64,000 bases of DNA from a virus. Below the pieces are notes generated by a model that was not told the DNA's origin, ran no database searches, and was given only the letters and a program-made list of their open reading frames with translations. Positions within the stretch are counted from its first letter, which is position 1. Each line of letters begins with the position of its first letter. A program made the translations under genes and the position numbers. The stretch is taken from IMG/VR virus record IMGVR_UViG_3300020174_000004, positions 35,674 to 99,673 of that record, one strand, 5' to 3'. Below, piece by piece: positions 10,655-19,646 of the stretch.

Positions 10655-11620
10655 ATGACAATATCAGTATCACCAGTTACTAATACTCAAACCTTTGGTG
10701 TTTGGTTATCAAGATCAAACCAGGTGTATAAAATCATAAGTAACAATGCAGTGACATGTGATTTAACATCCGACGGTTCTTTAACTACAGGTAATGGTCA
10801 TGTAAATGGTTATTTTTCAGCGGTAGTATTAGCAGCAAATTCTTATATTAGAGGTGGCGATGTTAATACTGTAAACACTTTATATGTTGCTTCAAATACA
10901 ATATTTCAGCCAAATGGTTCTTCGCAACCAAACACTCTTTATATTACTGCTAATTCTACTGTATCGCAGACACAAGTAACGTCTGTAGTAACCAATATTA
11001 CTTCTACAAATACAGCCGTTTCTGGTTCTAGATTAGATGTTAGTTCAACATTAGCAAATGTTACTTCAACTAATTTTAATGTTACATCAATATCAACATT
11101 TAGTGGTAATACAACATTTAAGTATTCAACAACAGATCTTGTTAGTTTAACTGGAAATAGTACAGTTACAGCTCTTGTAGCAAATGTTGCAAATCTTCAT
11201 GTTACAGGAACACAATCAAATCTAAATGCAACATATGTTGGAATTAATTCTCAAAGAACAGTAATAACTGGAAACACTGAAGTTTACGCTCTTAAAGTTG
11301 ATACTATTTCTTATACAGATACAGCAACACATACAACTTCAAGCACAAGTGCAGAAACAGTTGACACATTTGCTTTAGCGACATTTAGATCTGCAGAATA
11401 TACTGTTTCAATTACATCAGGAAGCGATTATCAATCTTCAAAATTATTAGTACTTCATGATGGAACAACTGCTTCTGTTACAGAATTTGGAACTTTAAGA
11501 ACAGGATCAAATCTTGTTACTTTTGAGGCTGATATTTCAGGATCCGATGTTAGACTTAGAGGAACTTCTGCTTCTTCAGGTGCTGTTATAAATATTCATA
11601 GAGTAGCAATGTACGTCTGA
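10655..11620 (+). CDS. Tail fibre-like structural protein
   Basis: A 321-residue Thr/Ser/Asn-rich protein. Repeated strands of the type S-T-x-x-N-V-T-S-T-N suggest a beta-helical or trimeric fibre shaft at residues 90-190, and the C-terminal 90 residues (S-S-K-L-L-V-L-H-D-G-T, then V-R-L-R-G) look like a globular beta domain. The ATG abuts the previous stop codon. Its position among baseplate-periphery genes supports a virion role. No recognised catalytic motif. Confidence 0.55.
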   Translation: MTISVSPVTNTQTFGVWLSRSNQVYKIISNNAVTCDLTSDGSLTTGNGHVNGYFSAVVLAANSYIRGGDVNTVNTLYVASNTIFQPNGSSQPNTLYITANSTVSQTQVTSVVTNITSTNTAVSGSRLDVSSTLANVTSTNFNVTSISTFSGNTTFKYSTTDLVSLTGNSTVTALVANVANLHVTGTQSNLNATYVGINSQRTVITGNTEVYALKVDTISYTDTATHTTSSTSAETVDTFALATFRSAEYTVSITSGSDYQSSKLLVLHDGTTASVTEFGTLRTGSNLVTFEADISGSDVRLRGTSASSGAVINIHRVAMYV

Positions 11621-11628
11621 GGATAAAA

Positions 11629-11952
11629 ATGGCATCAAAAGCAAATTTAATTATAGATCAAGGCTCTACATTCTCAGCAACCATTAATCTAGATGATTCA
11701 AATGGTGATGATTTGGTTGTTACAGGTTACACATCAAGATCTCAGATGCGAAAGCATTATACATCCTCAAATTCAGTTACCATTACTACAGCTCTTGAAG
11801 ACGGTCTTTTAACATTGTCATTAACCGATTCTCAAACTGCTAATATAGTAGCAGGAAGATATGTTTATGATGTAGAATTAATTGATTCTTCCAATAATGT
11901 TACTCGAATTATTGAAGGTATTATAACTGTTACACCAGAGGTAACAAGATAA
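11629..11952 (+). CDS. Small structural protein, Ig-like fold suspected
   Basis: A 107-residue beta-rich protein: I-D-Q-G-S-T-F-S-A-T near residue 9, an S-R-S-Q-M-R-K segment, and a final Y-V-Y-D-V-E-L-I-D followed by I-I-E-G-I-I-T-V. This pattern is frequent in small accessory tail proteins of T4-like phages. A GAGGATAAAA ribosome site precedes the ATG, and the TAA overlaps the next gene's ATG (TAATG). The exact role is unknown. Confidence 0.55.
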   Translation: MASKANLIIDQGSTFSATINLDDSNGDDLVVTGYTSRSQMRKHYTSSNSVTITTALEDGLLTLSLTDSQTANIVAGRYVYDVELIDSSNNVTRIIEGIITVTPEVTR

Positions 11953-12224
11953 TGGCTGTTGTAGCTACATTAACTAGAACAAGACCAACGGTATCTGTTA
12001 AAGTAAATCAAGAAGGTGTAATTCGTTCTAATGCACCAGTTACAATAAAATCATCTATTGAAGCAAGAACTAATAGGCTTGATCTTCTTGAAGATGTAGT
12101 AGAACAAGTCGGTTCTATTTCTAATGGTCATACATTAGTTTATAATTCAGATACAGATAAATATGTAGTAAAAGCTTTAAATCTAGGGGATGTATCAGGC
12201 ACTCTTGACGGCGGTACTTTTTAA
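11952..12224 (+). CDS. Small structural protein ending in L-D-G-G-T-F
   Basis: A 90-residue protein in a TAATG overlap with the preceding gene. The C-terminal half (G-H-T-L-V-Y-N-S-D-T-D-K-Y) reads like a tail-fibre tip motif, and the last six residues L-D-G-G-T-F closely match the C-terminus of the next gene (L-D-G-G-S-F). It probably belongs to the same tail substructure as its neighbours. No function can be assigned from motifs. Confidence 0.5.
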   Translation: MAVVATLTRTRPTVSVKVNQEGVIRSNAPVTIKSSIEARTNRLDLLEDVVEQVGSISNGHTLVYNSDTDKYVVKALNLGDVSGTLDGGTF

Positions 12225-12254
12225 TATGGCCTTAAATAAACAGGATAAAAATAA

Positions 12255-13736
12255 ATGGCCAATTTAATTCAAATTAAACGTTCAATAAATACAGCAACTC
12301 CAGGTTCATTGGCCAATGGTGAATTGGCATATACCGCTAATGGTGATGTTCTTTATATTGGTTCAGCTGGCACTGTAGAACCAATTTCTGGCAAACGATA
12401 TCCTGGTACTCTTACAGCTAACCAGGCTCTAGTTGCTAACTCAACAAGTTATTTAGATGTAATTAAGACAGCAAATCTTTATATTGGTTCAGCATCTGTT
12501 AATCAGATTAATGCAACTGCAAATACAACACATCTTGGTGCAGCGGCTAATAATGAACTTCCTACTACATTTGCTGTTAAGACATATGTAGATTCATCTA
12601 TTGCATATACAGTAACAAATAATAGTTCAAATACTCAGGTTCTATTTAATGATTCTGGTGTTGTTGCTGGTGATGCTGGAATGACATATAATGCAGCATC
12701 TGATACTTTAACTGTTACTAATTTTTCTGGTGATGGTGCTTTAGTTACTAGTGTTGATGCTGCAACTGTAGGTGGTAATACCGCTTCTACTCTCAGAACT
12801 TATTCTGATACAACTGCTGCTACAGCGTATACCAATGCTACTTCTTACACAGACACGTCTTCCAGTACAGCATACTCAAATGCAATGTCAGATACACTTT
12901 CTAGAAGTGGTACATATACTGGTAATAATACTTTTGGTGGTACAGAAACAATTATTAATTCATTATTAACTGTAACTGCTAATGCTGTTATTGGTGATTC
13001 AGTAAATGATAAAATTGAATTCACATCAAGAGTTGGTTCAAATTTAAATCCTTCAGCAAATGTTACTTATAGCTTAGGTACAAATGATCTTCGCTGGAAT
13101 GAGATTCATGCTTCTAATGTTCATTCAGTAACAGGTTATTTTGATGGTGATCTATCAGTAAGCGGTGATCTAACTGTTTCTGGCAATGTTACATATGTAT
13201 CAGCTTCTGAATTGAGCATAGTTGACCCTCTAATTCATTTAGCTGCTAACAATGAAACTTCTGATACTCTCGATATTGGTTTTATAGGTCACTATTCTCC
13301 TGATGGTGGTTCTACAAAAGCTCATACTGGTTTTTATCGTGATGCTGGAGATGATTCATATTATCTATTTACTGGCTCAGAGCAAGCAAATCTTGATTCT
13401 GGCGCAACTACAGTAGATACTGGTGCTACTGGTTATACACAAGCACTACTACATGCTTATATTAATACTGGTGCATTAGTATCAAATTCAACAGTTACTA
13501 ATATTACTGCTAATTCTACAATATCAGTAGGAATTACAGCTAATACATTAGCATTATCAACTGCTCTTGCAGGAACATCTGGTGGTACTGGCCTAGCGTC
13601 ATATACCGCTGAAGATATTCTAGTTGCTAACTCTTCAAATGGATTTAGAAAACTAGGACTTGGTACTTTAGGATATGTTCTACAGTCAAATGGAACTGCT
13701 CTTGTTTATGACTCTCTTGATGGCGGATCATTTTAA
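12255..13736 (+). CDS. Tail fibre protein
   Basis: A 493-residue protein whose N-terminus (IQIKRS, then L-A-N-G-E-L-A-Y-T) is the familiar start of marine phage fibre proteins; the same motif opens the fibre at 15066. The middle has shaft-like Asn/Ser/Thr repeats and A-Y-T-N-A / A-Y-S-N-A coiled segments; residues 330-400 form a globular insert (VDPLIHLAANN, then IGFIGHYSPDGG). It ends L-V-Y-D-S-L-D-G-G-S-F. Likely a trimeric fibre or receptor-binding structure. Confidence 0.7.
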   Translation: MANLIQIKRSINTATPGSLANGELAYTANGDVLYIGSAGTVEPISGKRYPGTLTANQALVANSTSYLDVIKTANLYIGSASVNQINATANTTHLGAAANNELPTTFAVKTYVDSSIAYTVTNNSSNTQVLFNDSGVVAGDAGMTYNAASDTLTVTNFSGDGALVTSVDAATVGGNTASTLRTYSDTTAATAYTNATSYTDTSSSTAYSNAMSDTLSRSGTYTGNNTFGGTETIINSLLTVTANAVIGDSVNDKIEFTSRVGSNLNPSANVTYSLGTNDLRWNEIHASNVHSVTGYFDGDLSVSGDLTVSGNVTYVSASELSIVDPLIHLAANNETSDTLDIGFIGHYSPDGGSTKAHTGFYRDAGDDSYYLFTGSEQANLDSGATTVDTGATGYTQALLHAYINTGALVSNSTVTNITANSTISVGITANTLALSTALAGTSGGTGLASYTAEDILVANSSNGFRKLGLGTLGYVLQSNGTALVYDSLDGGSF

Positions 13737-13751
13737 AAATAAAAAAATACT

Positions 13752-13786
13752 AAATACTCCTAGAGATAACATCAAAGGGAGTATTT
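13752..13786 (+). promoter_or_regulatory. Hairpin over the ribosome site of the homing endonuclease gene (also terminator-like)
   Basis: AAATACTCC at 13752-13760 pairs perfectly with GGAGTATTT at 13778-13786 across a 17-base loop, followed by a short T run. The right arm contains GGGAG, the only ribosome site for the ATG at 13790. The element can therefore end fibre transcripts and also hide the start of the endonuclease message. T4 homing endonuclease genes such as I-TevI are known to have hairpin-sequestered ribosome sites. Confidence 0.65.
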
Positions 13787-13789
13787 TTT

Positions 13790-14512
13790 ATGGAGAAATA
13801 TGGTTTCATTTACATATGGTTTGATCGAAAACACAAGAGATATTATCTAGGTAGACATTGGGGTTATGAGAACGACTGTTATATTTGTTCTTCTACAAAC
13901 ATGAGAAACAATTATAATAACAGACCTTCAGACTTTAAAAGAAGAGTGATTAAAAGAATATACACAAACATGGATGATTTAGTCATTGAAGAACAAAGAT
14001 GGCTTGATATGATTACTCCTGTAGAATGTAATTCGAAATATTATAATAAATCTTTAAGTTCTTCTACGCCTTCTACTAGAGGTTATAAACATTCTACAGA
14101 AACTCGCCAAAAAATTGCAGCTGCCAACAAAGGCAAATTTGTATCCGAAGAAACCAAACAAAAACTTCGCAAGGCTAACAAAAAACAATTTGAAGATCAG
14201 CAGCAAATTAATCTGAGAAAGAAAAAATCTAAGGATTTATGGTCTGATCCTGAATATATTGAAAAACAAAATAAAGCTAGATCAAAGGTAGGATTTTATA
14301 AAGGCAACACCAAACCGCATTCGGAAAAAACTAAACAGCATTTGAGAAATATAAAGTTAGGGGTTCAAGTTCATAATGAAGAATCTAAGAAAAGAATATC
14401 AGAATTTTTTTCAAATCTTATTTGGATTACCAATGGCAAAGACAATAAAAGAATAAATAGATTAGAATCAATACCAGATGGATACCGTCAAGGTAGAACT
14501 CGTAAGACATAA
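13790..14512 (+). CDS. GIY-YIG homing endonuclease (Seg-like)
   Basis: A 240-residue free-standing homing endonuclease candidate. Residues 5-21 carry the family signature (G-F-I-Y-I-W ... Y-Y-L-G-R-H), followed by Y-I-C-S-S, with a conserved Glu near residue 67 (I-E-E-Q-R-W). The middle and C-terminal parts hold NUMOD3-like DNA-contact repeats: K-H-S-T-E-T-R-Q-K-I near 101, S-E-E-T-K-Q-K-L near 119, and H-S-E-K-T-K-Q-H-L near 178. It interrupts a run of tail genes. Expected action: cut a cognate site in related phages to spread itself. Its ribosome site is buried in a hairpin. Confidence 0.85.
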   Translation: MEKYGFIYIWFDRKHKRYYLGRHWGYENDCYICSSTNMRNNYNNRPSDFKRRVIKRIYTNMDDLVIEEQRWLDMITPVECNSKYYNKSLSSSTPSTRGYKHSTETRQKIAAANKGKFVSEETKQKLRKANKKQFEDQQQINLRKKKSKDLWSDPEYIEKQNKARSKVGFYKGNTKPHSEKTKQHLRNIKLGVQVHNEESKKRISEFFSNLIWITNGKDNKRINRLESIPDGYRQGRTRKT

Positions 14513-14526
14513 CTTAGGATTTTATA

Positions 14527-15033
14527 ATGTCTGAAACTGAACAAAATGATTATACTAGGCTTTATGTATTGCGTCAAGAGCAAATATTATTTGATCAAAT
14601 AAGAAAAACCATAGACGCTGAAATTAAAGCGTCTATGGCAATCAAATCCTCCTCAGAAATTCAAGGCAAATATGATGAGTCTCAGAAACAGGTCGAGACT
14701 CAAAATGAAATGATGCAGCAAGCTGCAAATTCTATTGAAGAACTTACTAATAGAAATAAAAAATTAGAACTTGATAAACAGTCTGAGAGAGATAGATTTG
14801 TAGAACTCAATAAAAAATATAATGAGGCAAATGAAGAGAGAAATAATCTTCGTGCCAGAAATACATCATTACAAAAAGAAGTTGAAAGACTTAATGTTGA
14901 AGTGAATGATGTAGCAAAGAATATTACTGAGTTAGAGAAAAATCAAAAACCAAAACAAATAAATAATAAAAAGAAAGAAGAGAAGCCTGTAGATACAGTT
15001 GCTGAACTTCCTGTAGAAGAAAACACATTCTGA
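14527..15033 (+). CDS. Coiled-coil protein, unknown function
   Basis: A 168-residue protein, almost wholly alpha-helical. Residues 45-140 are a long coiled coil rich in E, K, Q and N (for example S-I-E-E-L-T-N-R-N-K-K-L-E-L), followed by a Lys-rich stretch and an acidic tail. It stands between the homing endonuclease and a fibre gene. It could be a fibre assembly factor or a structural rod; nothing in the sequence decides. Confidence 0.5.
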   Translation: MSETEQNDYTRLYVLRQEQILFDQIRKTIDAEIKASMAIKSSSEIQGKYDESQKQVETQNEMMQQAANSIEELTNRNKKLELDKQSERDRFVELNKKYNEANEERNNLRARNTSLQKEVERLNVEVNDVAKNITELEKNQKPKQINNKKKEEKPVDTVAELPVEENTF

Positions 15034-15035
15034 CC

Positions 15036-15049
15036 TCGGTATATACCGA
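15036..15049. repeat. 14-bp perfect palindrome
   Basis: TCGGTATATACCGA lies three bases after the stop of the coiled-coil gene and 17 bases before the next ATG. It could be a binding site for a dimeric protein or a short hairpin; no other copy was noticed. Confidence 0.45.
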
Positions 15050-15065
15050 ATAAGGGGATAGCCAT

Positions 15066-16157
15066 ATGGCAAACACAACGATTCAGCTAAAGCGTTCTTC
15101 AGTTGCAGGTAAGCAGCCGAACACATCAACCATTAGTGTTGGTGAACTTGCTATTAACCTCACGGATAAGAAGTTATATTCTTCTGATGGTTCTAATATT
15201 TTTGAACCAGCTGCTAATGTTACAAATCTTAATGTAACTGCTAATGCTACCATTTCTGCTATTGTTGCTGATGGTTCACTTGGTATTTCTGGACAAGTTT
15301 TAACAACAAATAGTACTGGTATATATTGGGGGTCTACTGTAACATCAGTAGATTCTGGTGATGGTTTGTCAGGAGGGCCAATAACAGATTCAGGTACAAT
15401 TTCGGTATTAGCTAATAATGGTATATCTGCTAATTCAACTGGTGTTTTTGTTGTACAAGGAACAGGTGCAGTTGTAAATGCTACTGGTGTACATGTTAAT
15501 TCAGTTTATATTGGAACCTTAGCAGCTAATTCAGCAACATACTTAGGTGGTAATACTGCATCAGATTTAAGGTCATATTCTGATACAATAGCAGGAACGG
15601 CGTATTCAAATGCTGTATCCTACGCAGCAACAATAGCTGGAACTGCTTATAGTAATGCAATATCTTATGCTGCTTCTAATACATATGTAAATTCTACATT
15701 TGCACCTAAAGCCGATCCAACATTTACTGGTAATGCTACTTTTGATACTTCAACTTTATTTGTTGATGGTACTAATAATAGAGTTGGTATTGGGACGAGT
15801 TCGCCTGCATATACACTTGACGTAAATGGTAATATAAACGCCGACGGTACTGTTTATGCAACACACTTTGATAACGTATCTGACATTTCACTTAAAGAAA
15901 ATATCATAACAATATCTTCACCAAAAGATATAATTGATAATCTAAATCCCGTATCATTCAATTGGAAAGATACTGGTGAAAAGTCGTTTGGATTTATTGC
16001 TCAAGAAGTAGAAAAGATTTTACCTGAGATTGTTCACACAAAAACAGACAATACTAAAACAGTTTCATATATACAATTGATACCTTTTCTGATTCAGATC
16101 ATAAAGGAACAGCAACAACAAATTGATGATATAAATAATAAGTTAAACAATGCCTAG
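15066..16157 (+). CDS. Tail fibre with C-terminal S74 intramolecular chaperone
   Basis: A 363-residue fibre. It begins with I-Q-L-K-R-S and V-G-E-L-A-I-N, the N-terminal attachment motif shared with the fibre at 12255. A shaft region has A-Y-S-N-A repeats, then G-I-G-T-S-S-P near residue 244. From about residue 274 it has the S74 endosialidase-type chaperone: S-D-I-S-L-K-E-N with the catalytic Ser, then G-F-I-A-Q-E-V-E-K-I-L-P-E. By family knowledge this domain drives trimer folding and then cuts itself off. The chaperone half ends in a short Gln-rich coiled coil. Confidence 0.85.
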   Translation: MANTTIQLKRSSVAGKQPNTSTISVGELAINLTDKKLYSSDGSNIFEPAANVTNLNVTANATISAIVADGSLGISGQVLTTNSTGIYWGSTVTSVDSGDGLSGGPITDSGTISVLANNGISANSTGVFVVQGTGAVVNATGVHVNSVYIGTLAANSATYLGGNTASDLRSYSDTIAGTAYSNAVSYAATIAGTAYSNAISYAASNTYVNSTFAPKADPTFTGNATFDTSTLFVDGTNNRVGIGTSSPAYTLDVNGNINADGTVYATHFDNVSDISLKENIITISSPKDIIDNLNPVSFNWKDTGEKSFGFIAQEVEKILPEIVHTKTDNTKTVSYIQLIPFLIQIIKEQQQQIDDINNKLNNA

Positions 16158-16177
16158 TAATCTAAAGGAGGTCGAAG

Positions 16178-16495
16178 ATGGCAAAGTACCCTGCAACTAA
16201 AACACTAAAGAAAGCAACCCCAACTGTAAGAACTGGCGACAATATCGTTAAGTCTTGGGAAATTGAAGTTATCTATACACACACTCGTGATGATGATACG
16301 ACATGGTCTCGTGCATATCCTCATACAGAAGATGTTGAATATCTCAGCAAAGAAACATCTGGTTTCACAAAAGCTGAGTTGATTGGTTTCATGCCTTCAA
16401 ATATGGATGTTATTTTTGATGCTCATTATGAAGCGCATAATACACTACCAACTGAAGAAAAGGTTTCTAACTTCAACTTGAATGACCTCGCTTAA
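16178..16495 (+). CDS. Small conserved protein with strong ribosome site, unknown function
   Basis: A 105-residue protein preceded by AAAGGAGGT, one of the strongest Shine-Dalgarno sites in the window, so it is probably abundant. It has T-G-D-N-I-V-K-S-W-E-I-E-V-I-Y near residue 19 and an acidic C-terminal half, and uses more GC-rich codons than the fibre genes. Lying between a fibre and a glycosyltransferase gene, it may be a virion accessory protein. Family not recognised. Confidence 0.55.
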   Translation: MAKYPATKTLKKATPTVRTGDNIVKSWEIEVIYTHTRDDDTTWSRAYPHTEDVEYLSKETSGFTKAELIGFMPSNMDVIFDAHYEAHNTLPTEEKVSNFNLNDLA

Positions 16496-16516
16496 TTATA
16501 ACAATGGAGTAATATT

Positions 16517-17206
16517 ATGGAAAATGAAGTAGCTGATGAACAGCAGAAAATGAGAACTGTGCTTCTTGGAGCACCTTCACATGATGGTAAGATTTCAGTC
16601 TGGCACGCAGCAGCATTAGCTGAAACGTGTAAGATTGGTCTTGCTAATGGAATCAATGTCCTTCCACTTTATATGTCATTTGATTCTCTAGTACAGAGAG
16701 CAAGAAATGATCTTGTCAAAGCAGCAGTTGATTCTGAAGTTGATGATCTTGTTTTCATCGATTGTGATCAAGACTGGAACCCAGCAGATTTCTTCAAATT
16801 GTTAAGTCATGACGTTGATGTTGTGGCTGCACCAGTTGTAAAGAAGTCTGATTTTGAACAGTACAATGTTAAGTTAACTCGTGAGTTCAAGGTAGAAGAA
16901 AATGGGCTTGTTGAAGTTGATGGTGTTGGAACTGGATTTATGCGTATTCGTAAAGATGCATTGAAGAAGATTTATGATGCATCTGAAGAATATAAAGAAC
17001 CACATAAGCCAGAACCAATTCGAATGGTTTTCAATGTTGAAATTTTAGATGGTGAACTTTGTTCAGAAGATATTGTTTTCTGTCGCAAGTGGACTGAAAT
17101 GGGTGGTAAAGTTTATATCGATCCAATGATTAATTCAGGACATTCTGGTGAAAAGAGATGGGTGGGTAATTTTTATGAATGGATAAAGTTAGTAGCTAAA
17201 AGGTAA
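16517..17206 (+). CDS. GT-A type glycosyltransferase family protein
   Basis: A 229-residue enzyme candidate. It has a nucleotide-sugar-binding DxD-like motif D-C-D-Q-D at residues 82-86 after a hydrophobic strand (D-D-L-V-F-I), G-T-G-F-M-R-I-R near residue 140 and a late acidic S-E-D-I-V-F-C. The same blocks, at the same residue-82 offset, occur in the enzyme at 55801, so the two are paralogues. Lying between fibre genes, it may glycosylate virion proteins; DNA or host glycans are alternatives. Donor and acceptor cannot be read from the sequence. Confidence 0.7.
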   Translation: MENEVADEQQKMRTVLLGAPSHDGKISVWHAAALAETCKIGLANGINVLPLYMSFDSLVQRARNDLVKAAVDSEVDDLVFIDCDQDWNPADFFKLLSHDVDVVAAPVVKKSDFEQYNVKLTREFKVEENGLVEVDGVGTGFMRIRKDALKKIYDASEEYKEPHKPEPIRMVFNVEILDGELCSEDIVFCRKWTEMGGKVYIDPMINSGHSGEKRWVGNFYEWIKLVAKR

Positions 17207-17221
17207 TATTAAGGGGCACCA

Positions 17222-19558
17222 ATGGCAATTAAAATTCAAGGCACAGTAGTATTAGACTATGATGGCGCCAGTTACTCAAGTACAAATATTGCCGTTGGTG
17301 CTGATGCTCTTTCTTCATTAACAACAGGCATTAATAATGTTGGTGTTGGATTTCAGTCATTAGTATCCAACACAACAGGTAATTATAATGTTGGTGTTGG
17401 ATATCAATCATTATATCTCAACACAATAGGTTATAGTAATGTTGGTGTTGGATATGCTGCATTATTTTCCAACACAATAGGTACTAGTAATACTGCTCTT
17501 GGAACTACTGCATTATACTCCAACACAACAGGTACTAATAATGTTGGTGTTGGATATGCTGCATTATTTTCCAACACAATAGGTACTTCCAATACTGGTG
17601 TTGGGATGCAATCATTATACTCCAACACAACAGGTATTAATAATGTTGGTGTTGGAATCTATGCTCTATACAATAACACAACAGGTACTAATAATACTGG
17701 TGTTGGTTATCAAGCATTATACTCCAACACAATAGGTAATTATAATACTGGTCTTGGGCATCAGTCATTATACGCCAACACAACCGGTAATTATAATGTT
17801 GGTCTTGGGCTTCAGTCATTACGAAACAACACAACAGGTTCTAATAATGTTGGTGTTGGTGTGAATGCATTATACAACAACACAACAGGTTATAATAATA
17901 CTGTTGTTGGATATGCTGCATTATACTCCAACACAATAGGTAATAATAATACTGCTCTTGGCCATCGAGCATTATATCTCAACACAACAGGTACTAGTAA
18001 TGTTGGTCTTGGTGTGAATGCATTATACAACAACACAACAGGTTATAATAATACTGTTGTTGGTTATACTGCATTACAAAACAACACAACAGGTATTAAT
18101 AATACTGGTATTGGATATGGATCATTACAAACCAACACAATAGGTAATTATAATGTTGGTCTTGGATATCAATCATTATATTCCAACACAATAGGTACTA
18201 ATAATACTGCTCTCGGTCCATTTTCATTATACAACAACACAACAGGTGTTAATAATACTGCTGTTGGATATATTGCATTACGAAACAACACAACAGGTAC
18301 TAATAATACTGGTGTTGGTATGAATGCATTATACAGCAACACAACAGGTATTTATAATACTGGTGTTGGAACGTTCTCATTATATTTTAACACAATAGGT
18401 ACTAATAATACTGCTCTCGGTCCATTTTCATTATACTCCAACACAACAGGTACTAATAATACTGCCGTTGGATATGCTGCATTATATTACAATACAATAG
18501 GTACTAATAATACTGGTGTTGGTTATCAAGCATTATTATCCAACACAACAGGTACTAGTAATGTTGGTCTTGGGCGTCAGTCATTATACTCCAACACAAC
18601 CGGTGCTAATAATACTGGTATTGGCTATCAAGCATTATATCTCAACACAACAGGTGTTAGTAATGTTGGTGTTGGATATCAATCATTATATGCCAACACA
18701 ATAGGTACTAATAATACTGCTCTTGGCTATCGTGCATTATTTTTCAACACAACAGGCATTGGTAATGTTGGTGTTGGATATCAATCATTATACAACAACA
18801 CAACAGGTACTAATAATGTTGGTGTTGGTTATTTTGCATTATACTCCAACACAACAGGTAACCATAACACAGGTGTTGGTTATCAAGCACTTTATGACCA
18901 AACTACTGGAGTTTATAACACAGCACTTGGCTACAATACTGGTCGTGGGATTACGACTGGTTCTTATAACACGATCATTGGCGCACAAGTAACAGGTTTA
19001 TCCGCTACACTGAACAACACTGTTATCATTGCTGATGGTGCTGGTAATCAAAGAATATATGTTGATAGTAGCGGCAACGTCGGAATTGGGACGGCGGCTC
19101 CTACGGAAAAACTTGATGTTGTTGGTAATGTAACGATCAGCGGATCAATCACCAAAGGCAGCGGATCGTTCAAGATTGACCATCCTCTAAAACCCGACAC
19201 GCACCACCTCGTCCATTCATTTGTCGAGGCTCCAACGGCTGACAACATCTATCGCGGTCGCGTTGATCTGGTTGATGGTGTAGCAACGGTTGACATCGAT
19301 GAGGCTGCACGGCTGTCTGGCGGAACATTTGTCGCGCTCAACACAAACACTGATTGCTGGGTCAACAACAAAACTGGCTGGGCTGCTGTTCGTGCGTCAG
19401 TCAGCGGATCGATATTGAGCATTGAGGCTCAGGACAACTCATGCACTGACACTGTGTCGTGGCTGGTGATTGGCGAGCGTCACGATCAAACAATAATCGA
19501 TGCTACTTGGACAGACGAAGCTGGTCGCGTAATCACTGAACCTCAGAAGGATCATTAA
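17222..19558 (+). CDS. Tandem-repeat tail fibre / adhesin
   Basis: A 778-residue protein. Residues about 30-560 are made of roughly 23 copies of a 23-residue unit, typical form N-T-T-G-x-N-N-x-G-V-G-Y-x-A-L-Y-S, which should fold as a regular trimeric beta structure like YadA heads. A connector (G-I-G-T-A-A-P near residue 622) leads to a 130-residue C-terminal domain starting at K-I-D-H-P and H-H-L-V-H-S-F-V-E. The C-terminal DNA (after about 19060) is clearly more GC-rich than the repeats, suggesting a module swapped in from another phage. Probably involved in host contact. Confidence 0.75.
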   Translation: MAIKIQGTVVLDYDGASYSSTNIAVGADALSSLTTGINNVGVGFQSLVSNTTGNYNVGVGYQSLYLNTIGYSNVGVGYAALFSNTIGTSNTALGTTALYSNTTGTNNVGVGYAALFSNTIGTSNTGVGMQSLYSNTTGINNVGVGIYALYNNTTGTNNTGVGYQALYSNTIGNYNTGLGHQSLYANTTGNYNVGLGLQSLRNNTTGSNNVGVGVNALYNNTTGYNNTVVGYAALYSNTIGNNNTALGHRALYLNTTGTSNVGLGVNALYNNTTGYNNTVVGYTALQNNTTGINNTGIGYGSLQTNTIGNYNVGLGYQSLYSNTIGTNNTALGPFSLYNNTTGVNNTAVGYIALRNNTTGTNNTGVGMNALYSNTTGIYNTGVGTFSLYFNTIGTNNTALGPFSLYSNTTGTNNTAVGYAALYYNTIGTNNTGVGYQALLSNTTGTSNVGLGRQSLYSNTTGANNTGIGYQALYLNTTGVSNVGVGYQSLYANTIGTNNTALGYRALFFNTTGIGNVGVGYQSLYNNTTGTNNVGVGYFALYSNTTGNHNTGVGYQALYDQTTGVYNTALGYNTGRGITTGSYNTIIGAQVTGLSATLNNTVIIADGAGNQRIYVDSSGNVGIGTAAPTEKLDVVGNVTISGSITKGSGSFKIDHPLKPDTHHLVHSFVEAPTADNIYRGRVDLVDGVATVDIDEAARLSGGTFVALNTNTDCWVNNKTGWAAVRASVSGSILSIEAQDNSCTDTVSWLVIGERHDQTIIDATWTDEAGRVITEPQKDH
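17310..18905 (+). repeat. About 23 in-frame 69-bp tandem repeats
   Basis: The unit carries a near-constant core (C-A-A-C-A-C-A-A-(C/T)-A-G-G-T) followed by TAATA(C/A)T and a variable 20-base tip. Some longer stretches recur exactly, such as the unit with CTCTCGGTCCATTTTCATT near 18211 and again near 18415. The unit length is a multiple of three, so copies can be gained or lost without breaking the frame. Confidence 0.85.
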
Positions 19559-19607
19559 AATGATTACAAACATTTGGGTCATCAAGCAGATGGACTGCTA
19601 CCCCATA

Positions 19608-19615
19608 TATAAATA
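19608..19615 (+). promoter_or_regulatory. T4-type late promoter TATAAATA
   Basis: An exact match to the T4 late promoter core read by the gp55-containing polymerase. It lies 32 bases upstream of the ATG at 19647, and gp55 is encoded at 43410. Confidence 0.7.
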
Positions 19616-19646
19616 AACATGTCTACCCTTAACAATGGAGTTTAAA

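Noticed and set aside
17310-18905. Possible CRISPR array because of regular spacing
   Set aside because: The unit is 69 bp, in frame inside a fibre gene, and the variable parts encode related residues; not spacers.
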